DNA of 14,491 nt from CAUZFZ01 sp964431285 (GTDB taxonomy: Bacteria > Planctomycetota > Planctomycetia > Planctomycetales > Planctomycetaceae). Position numbers and translations under genes: made by a program. The stretch's first letter is position 1; each line of letters starts with the position of its first letter. Below are positions 1-9,200 of the stretch, piece by piece. The notes beneath the pieces are model-generated. The model was not told the DNA's origin. It worked only from the letters and a program-made list of their open reading frames with translations, and did no database searches. The stretch covers positions 1-14,491 of the forward strand of contig CAYSJO010000351.1 of the NCBI GenBank assembly GCA_964431285.1, in the 5' to 3' direction.

Positions 1-3000
1 GAGTGTGTCACCTGTGGCATGACCACCACCATCGAGCGTCGTCGGGAGCGTGATCGCACCGACGAACGTGAACGTGTCGTCGCCGTCGTTTCCGGCAAGG
101 TTCTGCAGCATCTGCACGCCAGACGCGACCGCAAACACATCATTGCCACCGCCGCCGGACAGGTCGATTGGGGCCGATATGTCGACGTCGAATGTGTCCA
201 CGCCGCCCTGCCCGTTAAGGGCGTCGATCTCTGAGAATGCCAGCGTCTCTCCCGTTCCGGACATGGGGTCATAGGTGTTGCCCGCCGTCGCAATCGTCCA
301 CGTGGAATCCACATTACGGCCGTTCAGAGACGTGTCGCCCTGTCCGCCGATGACGTTGTCGATGTCGGCAAATCCCATAGTCGCGATCGCTGGAGTCAGA
401 GTTCCAGCGAAGCCACTGGCGTCTGCTGTGGACAACACCACGGTAATTGCTTCGGTTCGACTCGAAAGGTCAAGCGTGTCCGTGCCGCCATTGCCATCGG
501 CTGAGCCGGTGAACGTCTCATTCGCGACGGAGCCAAAACTGTCATTCATCGTCCCGCCGACTGCAGCTTCGAAAGAAGAAAACAGCAGCGACTGCGCACC
601 ATCGCTATAGGTGCTGGTCGTCCCGAGTGTCCAGGTGGAATCCACATTCCGGCCGATCAGCATGTCGCCCGTCGCCGTCGAATCACCGGTCAGCGAATTG
701 ATGTTCGTGAATCTGCCCGTCAGGCGTGTGGCCTCGTTGCCCGTGAAACCGTCCGTATCAGAACTGGTCAGTGTCACTACGCTGGATGTGCCAGTACCTG
801 CGAAGCTCAGACCATCACTGCCCGTTCCGCCGTCGATCGAGCCACTGACCACGCTGGCTCCGTTGTTGAGCGTAAACGTGTCGTCGTCGCCGGCTCCAAC
901 AAGGTTTTCCCAATCCGTGAACGCGATCGTGTTGGAAGCGGTCGTTGTGTAGGTCACCGTGCCATTGTTAGCCCCGACAATGATGAACGCGTCTCCGGAC
1001 GAGGTTCCCGTAATCGTGTCTCCTGCCTGACCAGAGTCGATCAGGTTCTCGATGTTCGTCACCAGTGACAGATCCACATTGGCCGACGTTGCCGTAAAGG
1101 CCGCGGATGTCAGGATGTCACCATCGTTGACACCGGCACCATTAACATTGAGCGCCAGGTTGACATTGTCCGCGAGTGCAAACGTATCAATGGCCGATCC
1201 ACCCACCAGCGTCTCAACGGCATCAAACGTGAAAGTGGAAGCGATGTTTCCAGAATCCGGCCCGTCGATAGTCCACGTCTGCGCGGCATCCGGTCCAGTA
1301 ACCGTATCGGCGACAGTTCCGCCCACCAGGTTACTGATGTTCGAGAAACCGCCGTTCACACCAGTTGCCGTTCCCGCGATGCGAGTAGCATTCAGCCCGA
1401 TCGCCACGCTGGTTGTGAACGCCGAGTAATTGAGAGTGTTTGTTCCACCGACACCGTCACTTGTGCCCGTCACACTGGCTCCGTCACTGAAGACGAAGGA
1501 GTCGTCGGCAGCATCTGCTGCACTGCCGCCCGCCAGGTTCTCAATCGACGTGAAACTGAACGTGTTATCGACATTGCCGGCATTCGCAGATGTGATGTTG
1601 ACCGTATTGGCACCATCGGTTGCTTCCAGCCGGTCACCGGTCGTCATGCCGCCGGTAGCGCTTTCGATATTCGTAAAGGTGTTGCCATCAGCCGTACCAT
1701 TCACCAGTGTCGTCAGGCTGATGACGACGCCATCCGTGTCCGCCGCGAAATTCAGTGAATCCGCTTCCGAACCCCCGTCGATCGTGCCGCTGACCGATGT
1801 CCCGTCACTGAAGACGAATGTGTCACTGCCGGCGTCACCATTCGCGCTGCCGGTGAAGGACTGCACGATGTTGACCGTATCGTTGTCGGCTCCGGCATTG
1901 ACCGTCAGATTGCCCGTCAATCCGGCGGCCGTCGCGTTGGCCGCGCTGTAATTCACGTTGATTACATCCGCGCCGTCGCTCGCGTTAATGACGACATTCG
2001 TCTTGTCGGCGAATGCGTACTGCTCGAACGCACCGTTGAAGCTGACCAGCAGCGCCGGATCCGCCGCCATTGTTGTCGTTGGCGTCACACTGACAGTGTC
2101 ATTGTCGGTCGAAGCGTTAATCGTCGCGGACACCGCTGTCTGAGTGTCTTCAATCGGTTCAAGGCCAGTGAACATGATCGTTTGTGTTGCGCCGCCACTG
2201 AGTACGGTGGTGATTGTGCCGGCGTCGGCTGTGGGACCGACGTTGTACGTGACCGTCGCACCAGCATCACCACCAGTCAGTTGCAGGTCGTCGTCGTTCG
2301 CACCGCCGGCATAGGTGAAGCTGCGTGGAGCAGGACCCGTCGTGTAATCAACCGACAGCAGATCATTGCCACTGCCGGTGTCGAGGGTCTGATTGAACAC
2401 CGCGTTGTTGGCAATCGTCACCGTGTCGTTGCCGGCGCCGGTCGTGATGTCGCCATTGACTGTCGAGCCGGACTCCAGCGTCACCTGATCAATACCGTCG
2501 TCGGTGTCAATGTTGTTGACAACGCCGCCATTGGCAACCGTCACAGTGTCATCGCCGCCGTCGGTATTGATGTCTCCACCAAACGCGGCGTTGACCAGGA
2601 CAATGTCATTGCCCGTGCTGCCGTTGACGGATTCAATCTGAATAAATCCGCCGTCCAGCGTGCTAAGCGTGCCCGCGCTGGGCCCGGTCAGTGTGAACGT
2701 GGCGACGGAAGCGGGTCCGGTGATCGAGTCGGTATCTGCTCCACCGATGATTGACGGATCGGCGCCGCTGCTGACCATGCCGTCGATCCGGAAAGCGTCC
2801 ATCCCGGCTCCACCGTCGAGACCAGCGGTGATCGTCGATCCGTTGCTCAATACAAAAGTGTCATTGCCGTCCTCACCGAAGCCGATGCCTGTGAGCGTAC
2901 CAACGATGTTGAATTGATCGTCGCCCAGTCCGCCCAGGATGTTGCCGCCGACCGTTCCGCCGACAAGCAGGTTTACAACGTCGTTGTCCGCCCGTCCGTT

Positions 3001-3240
3001 GATGAAGCCGGACAGCGTGTCGCTGAGTGTGAATGTATCGACGTTACTGCCGCCAACCAGGTTCTCGACTTCCACGAACGAACTATTCTTACCGAACAGG
3101 ATACCAACGTTCGGGCCGGTGAGCGTGAAGATGTTTCCGTTATCGTCACCAGTCAGTGTGTCATCGCCATCGCCCCCGTTCACGAGGCCAAAGACACTGC
3201 CGTTATCAGTGAACGTGAACGAGTCGTCACCGTCCAGGCC
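1..3240 (-). CDS. In-frame continuation of the giant repeat protein beyond two TAG codons, 3' end outside window (possibly a pseudogene segment)
   Basis: After the second TAG the same frame stays open for 1,080 codons to the left edge. I checked every triplet and found no TTA, CTA or TCA in the complementary phase. The sequence resumes mid-unit at GLDGDDSFTF, which completes the anchor cut by the TAGs, and continues with about 13 further anchors, 20-21 residue coils and a truncated B module. There is no plausible independent start. The first ATG in frame is at 2800-2802, within a repeat, and the nearest GTG (3181-3183) is also mid-repeat without a ribosome binding site. It is therefore best read as the C-terminal part of the gene at 3259-14491, made only if the TAGs are suppressed or are sequence errors. 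Otherwise it is an untranslated remnant. The absence of further stops or frameshifts argues against old decay. A separate downstream gene started from an internal codon is the less likely alternative. Confidence 0.6.
295..651 (-). repeat. Pair of long units sharing GRNVDSTWT, 333 nt apart
   Basis: RNVDSTWT is encoded at 295-318 and again at 628-651. The surrounding DNA is nearly identical over about 23 nt in the two places, differing at two positions, although most repeat units here have diverged strongly at DNA level. This is a recent local duplication or gene-conversion patch of one 111-residue unit, in the segment downstream of the TAG pair. Confidence 0.7.
1861..2385 (-). repeat. Module B4, truncated (about 175 residues)
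   Basis: Only the first half of a B module is recognisable. DLLSVDYTTGPAPRSFTY corresponds to DTLIVDHTGGTVPATITF of B1, DDDLQLTGG to NDLRVEGRG, and DNDTVSVTP to ADTVEFSLD. The opening VLEVVIN strand is replaced by 20-21 residue coils, and the late DLSxW segment is missing. It lies at the spacing expected from B3, downstream of the TAG pair. Confidence 0.55.
2383..2571 (-). repeat. RTX-like coil array (three coils of 20-21 residues) leading into B4
   Basis: Coil starts are at 2569, 2509, 2446 and 2383. The sequences are GGDDTVTVANGG, DGIDQVTLESGS and GAGNDTVTIANN, and the fourth coil (GSGNDLLSVDY) merges into the truncated B4 module. The coils replace the normal beginning of a B module. Confidence 0.7.
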
Positions 3241-3261
3241 CTACAGGTTTTCAACCGCCTA
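3241..3261 (-). other. Two in-frame TAG codons flanking one repeat anchor
   Basis: Reading on the minus strand, the frame gives GKLARF-TAG-AVENL-TAG-GLDGDDSF. Every other anchor in this protein has the form FxxVENLxGxxGxDxF, so the TAGs occupy exactly the two variable positions and the conserved residues around them are intact. No terminator hairpin or T-tract follows. A single base change from Ser TCG, Gln CAG or Glu GAG would give each TAG. Ser fits both positions best by comparison with FSAIENL and LSGG elsewhere in the protein. These could be nonsense mutations, a true tandem stop, readthrough or amber recoding, or a local sequence error. Confidence 0.9.
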
Positions 3262-6200
3262 GAATCTGGCCAGCTTGCCGGACAGCGTGCCGGAGTTTGC
3301 AGCGTCAATGACGAAGTCGTTGGCGTTGCCATCACCGACCAGCGTGTCCTGCCCGTTACCGCCGTCCACGATACCGGCAATGCTGCCGCTATCACCAAAT
3401 GTAATGATGTCATTACCGGAAAGACCCAGAACGCTACCGCCCAGCATACCCAGAATCGTAATAGCGTCGGCGCTCACACCACCGTTCAGGTTCTCGACGC
3501 TCCTGAACCCGCCCGTGATTTTTGGTGTGGTTCCATCGGATTCGAAGTGGGTACCGGCGTCGCTCTGACCCAGTGTGACCGTAATGACGTCCCCGTTCTG
3601 GTCGCCAATCAGGGTGTCATCACCGGCGCCACCATCCACGAACCCGCTCAGTGAGCCCGCGTTTTGAAAGCGGAACGTATCTGTGTTCGTCCCACCGACA
3701 AGAGTCTCAACGTTGACAAAACCACCCAGTGCCGAGTTACCCGGCTGGATCGTTCCTGCGTCGGCACCCGTAATCGTCCAGACGGTAGGCGAGACATTAC
3801 TGCCGGCCGCGGTATCCACTCCGCCTCCACCGTCAATATTCCGCACGGTCGGACCACCGACCGTCTGGAAGTCGAATGTATCGGTCTGATTGCCGCCCGT
3901 CAGATCGTCGTTCGTACCGATCTGGTAGGTCAGCACTTCACCCGCGGACGTGTAGGTGGCCGCACCCAGGTCCCAGTTGGCGTTTCCGTCGAGGCCAATC
4001 AGTTTGTCGCCTGGTGTCACCGTTGCACTGTTGAGCAACACGCTTGAGATGTTGGCGAAGCCCACGCCAATCGGATTTGGATTGCCAGCGGTTGTCCCAT
4101 CGACCCCGATTTCAGAAGCCAGGTCTGTCAGCTGGACTGTGACCGGTGAGATATACGCTTGCAGATCGAGTGAGTTGGGGCCCGTACCACCGTCGATCGA
4201 TCGCGAAAGCTGCGAGTTCGTCAGGAAGATAAACGTATCGGCGACTGTGCCGCCGACTAGATTCTCGACGCCGAAGAAGTTCGTCGAACCACTGCTGCTG
4301 GCCAGTATACCTTCATCGATTCGCTGCCCGTCCGTGTTGACATCGGTCAGCGTCCAGGTATTCACTAGGTTATCGGCCGTGATGGAATCTTCGCCAGCTC
4401 CGGCATCGAGCGACCGCAGTGTGCCACCGGTGCGGAACGTGAAGTCGTCGGATTCGTTGCCACCGGTCACGTTCTGAATGTTGGAGAAGCTCAGCCGTGG
4501 ATCAGCCAGATTCGCACCCAGCATGACAGAGCCGCCGAAGAGCCGGTCGACAGTCCACGCATTTACGGTATTACCGACCTGCAGAGAGTTGTTCCCCGGA
4601 AGAACTGAAATCGTCTGGCCTACCTGGGTCGTCAACATGTCTACAGCGCTGAGTGTCAGAGTTGTCGCTGTCACAGCTGCAACGGTGAACGTGCCGTCGT
4701 TCGTGGCACCAGCTGTACCCGAGACGACAATTGTCTGACCTGCCGCCAGTCCATCCGCTATCCAGCTTCCACCATCCGTACGATTAATCGTCGCGGGGAC
4801 GGCGTTGACAAAGTTGGCTGTGACGCCGGCAATGTTGCCGCCATCAATGGAACCATCCAGCGAGCCTCCGGACAGACGGAACAGATCGTCGCCTGCTCCG
4901 CCCGTCAGATTCTCGATGGCGCTGAACTGGAACAGGCCCACGTCGCCGCTGTTGGCACCGGTAATGTCCCAGATGTTGTTGGCATCCAGACCGATCAACG
5001 TGTCGCCGTTGACACCTTCCGCACCGCCGTCAAGTACGGCACGAGCTCCATTGCTCCAGGCACTCAAGTCGAATGTGTTGTCTCCGGCCCCACCTTGGAC
5101 TGTGACGTCTTCACCCACCATCCCTACCAGACGCAGCAGCCCCTGCGATCCGGGAGCTACCACCGTCCCCAGATCAAACTGCTGAAGAGCATCGTTAAGA
5201 CGAAGGAGTTCCGCATTTGTCGTAAAGACCAACGCATCCGTACCGATGCCCGCATTCAGAATCAGCGGAGACGCGGAAATCGTGGTGTTGGGGACTGCAA
5301 GATCGTCCGCAAGCATGTCAGCGGCACTGAGTGTCAAAGTGGTCGCATTAAGTGCAGTGATCGTGAACAGGCTGTTGTTCGACGCGATCGTGGACCCGAA
5401 CACGGAAATTGTCTGACCAACCACGAACCCGTCTGCAATCCAGCTGCCGCCAGCGCGGACAATTGTGTCGGGCCCCACCAGCATGTTGTCATTAAAACTC
5501 ACGGTCGTGGCGGTGCTCACGGGACCGGGCAGCAGATCAGCATCGACATTAAACAAATCTCTCCCATTGCCGGTATTGATCTGGGTCTGGAGCAGGCCGG
5601 GCGCGTCTGCGATCGCGTCATCCGTTACGGTCACTGTGTCGTTCGGACTGACGCCATCGTTGATTGCCAGATCAACGGTCAGGCTGGTGACATTCTGTAA
5701 ATGGACTGATGGGAATGCCGTGCTCGTCGTCCCGTTACCGGTTGTCCCTGAAATTACGAGCGCGTCCTGCGTATTCGTGCGGGCATCTTTTCCGGTTGCG
5801 ATTGTCACCGCATCCTGTGAGTTGTCCGTGATCAGCGTCAACGCGTTGAACCGTAACAGATCCAGCGGACCGGCATTGTCGACGCGAACTGTTTGTGTCA
5901 GAGCGCCGTCCGTGATTGTGAGGTCGCCCGCGCCCAGATTGGCAACGTCCGACGTGTCCATCAGGAATTCTGCGACGGCAGCCGTTGTGCCGCTTACGAC
6001 CAGCTCATCATCTCCGCCATCTCCGTCAAAGTTGATCTCCGCGGCAAAGGCGCCTCCGAATTCGTTGTTCACAAAGACAAACACATCATCAGTGGTCGGC
6101 GTGACGTTCAACTGCAGATCGACGTCCATGGGTGCAAACAGCTCGTTGATGACACCATTCAGCACGACTTCAAGGACTTGAGGAGTATCATTGTTGAGAC

Positions 6201-9200
6201 GGATTTCGACCGTGTCGGCAGCGCCGTCTACGGGCGCCGCAATGTCCTGCACGACTCGAACATTTGTGACGTCACCAGCAATCGTGACACCGAATGTCAG
6301 AGTCAGAATGTCGTCGTCGTTTCCACCGTCCAGGTCACCGCCGACGTTGGCGTTAACGATAAATGTGTCGTCGCCATTCAGACCGGACAGGTCTCCGGTC
6401 AGTTCGCCGTTGATGTTGAACTGATCGTTGCCTTCGCCGCCCGTCAGATTTTCGATGTTGCTGAATCCCGACGTTTCCGGAATTCCGATATGCACGTCCG
6501 TCGGACCGGCACTGACCGTCTCGTCCGTAAGCGCATCTTCCATGATCGTGAGCGTCGTCGCGGTAACGGACGCAACAGTGAAGATGCCATTGTTGCTGCC
6601 CGACCCAACCACCTGAATCCGTTGGCTCATTGCGAAGCCGTCTGTCACCCAGCTTCCGGTACTACGAACAATGGTGTCACCAGCAGCCGTGAACGTGAGC
6701 AACGGTGTGCCACTGATGACCGGCGCAGCTTCCGTCAGGACTCCGGCATTCAGACTCGTCGTGTAGAACACGTTACCGTTGTCATCTCCGATCAGCGTGT
6801 CACTGCCGGCTCCACCATCGATGGCCCCGGTCAGTCGGGCGTCATTCTGATACTGGAATGTGTCATCACCGCCGCCACCACGCAAGACGCCGGTGTTTGG
6901 AATACTCCCAGTGCTGTTGACGATGAACGTGTCATCGCCGCCGCGTGTGTCGATCGACTCAATACCAACAAAGTCAGTCGTCAATTGCACCGGTGTTCCA
7001 ACAGTGATCGTTCCCTCACCAGGGTCTGTCAGAGTGACGACATTGTCGTCGGCATTTCCCACGAGTGAATCGATCGTGCCACCCCCGACGCCGCCCGTGA
7101 TCGTGCCCGCCAGGCTGCCGTTGGTCTCGAAACGGAACGTATCTGCCGCGGTCCCGCCCGTCAGATTCTCGAGATCGGCGAACGTTGTTCCGCGGCCAGC
7201 CAGCACACCGCCGCCGGCACTGGAAATCTGATAGGTCGTCGCTACGTTTCCGCCGAAGAGAAGGTCCACGTTGCTACCGAGTGCACCTCCATCGATCGTT
7301 CCGCTTAGATTGACCGTTACGGCAAGATTGAATGTGTCACTGTCATCACCACCAGAGAGATCAGCCGTGACAGTTCCTGTACCATTTACGGTGAACACGT
7401 CGTCGCCCGCTTCGCCCTGTACCGTCGCGTCAACGGACGCTCCGGCAACCAGAGTGACTTCATCGTTGCCCGCGCCGGCCCTCACCCCGCCCCGGATGTC
7501 TGCAGCGGCGTTGAGAGTGATATCATCGTTACCGGCGGCAGCGTTGATGCTGCCGTCCAGTCGCGCGTTGACGGTGAATGTGTCGATGCTCGCTCCACCA
7601 TTCAGATTCTCGATCTCAGTGAAGCCGCCAGTGAGTTTCGGAGCTCCGTCCAGCACACCAGCATTGAGCGCGTTGACTGTAAACACGTTTCCGTCCGCAT
7701 CTCCGGTCAGAGTGTCGATGTCGTCGCCGCCAGCAATAGCGCCCGTGAGCGTGCCCAGAGGCAGGTACGTGAACGAGTCCATGCCGGCCCCACCGGACAG
7801 GTCACCGATGCGGCTGAAAGTGCTGGTCTGACCACCAACCACAACCTGGCCGGAATCAGCTCCGCTGATCGTGAAGTCGTTGGCTCCGTCATTGCCCAGA
7901 AGCTGGTCGTTGCCACCTGTGCCTCCGTCTATCGCCAGTGCCACCGCTGCTCCGCTGGCAAATTCAAACCGGTCATCCATGCTGCCACCGGTCAGCGAAT
8001 CAAACTCCTGAATCGACACGGTTGTTCCACTGCCGGTGTATAGAACAGTGGAATTGAGTGTCCATGCGGCGTTGACATCATCGCCGGTCAGCGAATCCGT
8101 CTGACCCGCCGTCGATGTTCCGATGAATGAGTCGATTCCAGTGAACCCGCCATTCACGCCGCTGGCCGTACCGTCGAAACCGGTTTCCGGGTTGGTACTT
8201 GCGGCAGTCAGCGTGACACTGGACCCGGTCGTCGAGGTGGCATATGTCAGCGTGTCCGTTCCAGCCCCGCCGGTGACGGCTCCCGTGATGGTGGCGAGCT
8301 GAGCCAGACCGAATGTATCGTCATCGTCGCCACCGGTCACATTTCCAATCAAAGTTGATTCGGCACCCAGACTGACGACATTGTTGCCGTTACCCATCGC
8401 GATCGTTCCGCTGGTAACGGTCAGGTCCACGTCGGGATCCAGAGTCAGAGTGTCGGCTCCGTCGCCGCCACTGATATCCAGCGTCAGATCCGACTGTATG
8501 TTGAATGCGTCGTCACCCGTTCCGCCGCGTAGATCTTCGATGCTGTTAAAAGTGAGAGTCGGCAGGGTCGCTCCAGCGTCATACGTTCCGCCCGTGGAAG
8601 TGACTGTCCACGTCGCAGTGGCATTCTGACCGGTCAGGCTGTCGGTGGCGGATGAGCCGAGCACGTTGCCAATGCGATCAAACGTACCACCAATGGTCGC
8701 CGCTTCTGTTCCGGCAAAACCGAACGCGGGGGCTCCCGTCCCGAGACCGGTGAGCATAACGTTTACTCCACCGGCCACGCTTCGGAAGTCCAGCGTGTTG
8801 ACGCCGGCAGACGCGCCGCCATCAATGTCTCCGGTGACCGTAACTGCGTTGGCGAAAGCAAACCTGTCAGCGCCAGTTCCGCCTTCGAGGTTTTCAATGT
8901 TGCTGTAATCAAAACCGGACACATCGCCGCGCTGTGCTGTTGCAATGTTCCACACCGCGTCGATATCTGGCCCGACCAGTGTGTCATCACCCCCACCTCC
9001 GGTGATGCTCGCCGTGGCGGCCGCAGCAGTCGTGGCGTTCTTCCAGCCACTCAGATCAAACCGCGTCGGAACATTATTCATATCGGACAGTTCCGCGCGT
9101 CCATTCGAGAATCCAACCAACGCGATACTGCCGAGTGAACCGGTCGTGTCGGACAGCGACAATAGTGTTTCCGTGAGCGTGACTGTCGTCGCTGTTGCCA

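Larger units (their letters stand above)
1..2548 (-). repeat. Super-repeat IV, partial, running off the left edge
   Basis: The block starts with three 20-21 residue coils and a truncated B module (B4), followed by about eleven anchors including TNIESATGG, SIENLAGG, NISNLVGG, AVETLVGG, NIENLIDS, DWENLVGA, NINSLTGD, SFEAAVGG and DIDNVIGG. Many units here are of the long type (about 110 residues), with an added LDFS / VxLTxxxxxGFxG segment between two anchors. The anchor order does not match copies I and II well, so membership in the super-repeat series rests mainly on B4 and its spacing. Confidence 0.5.
2549..6267 (-). repeat. Super-repeat III (module B3 with nested C3, module C4, and the TAG pair)
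   Basis: This copy begins at TNVRVVQ and carries B3. From B3 to the equivalent residue in B4 is 3,720 nt, against 3,717 nt from B2 to B3. The internal anchor order is more diverged than between copies I and II: SAIENLTGG, NIQNVTGG, GVENLVGG, NISSVLLN, a degenerate DDLTGG, NVETLVGG, SVENLNGG, the TAG-split anchor, EVENLVGG and QIESVNGS. It holds two C modules where the other copies hold one. The left boundary is approximate because the first part of B4 is replaced by coils. Confidence 0.6.

Noticed and set aside
3244..3261. Explaining the TAGs by deamination of 5-methylcytosine at a CCAGG site
   Set aside because: Only the first TAG (TTCTAGG) would come from CCAGG. The second would need CTGCAGG, which is not that site, and Gln is not seen at these anchor positions elsewhere in the protein.
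2914..3654. Plus-strand open frame of 246 codons spanning the TAG pair region
   Set aside because: Same antisense register and no family resemblance. It passes over the TAGs simply because their complement is CTA, a sense codon. There is no evidence that it is expressed.
5893..7068. Plus-strand open frame of 391 codons
   Set aside because: It is in direct antisense register with the giant gene, where stops appear only if that gene uses TTA, CTA or TCA codons, which it avoids. The translation has no recognisable domain.
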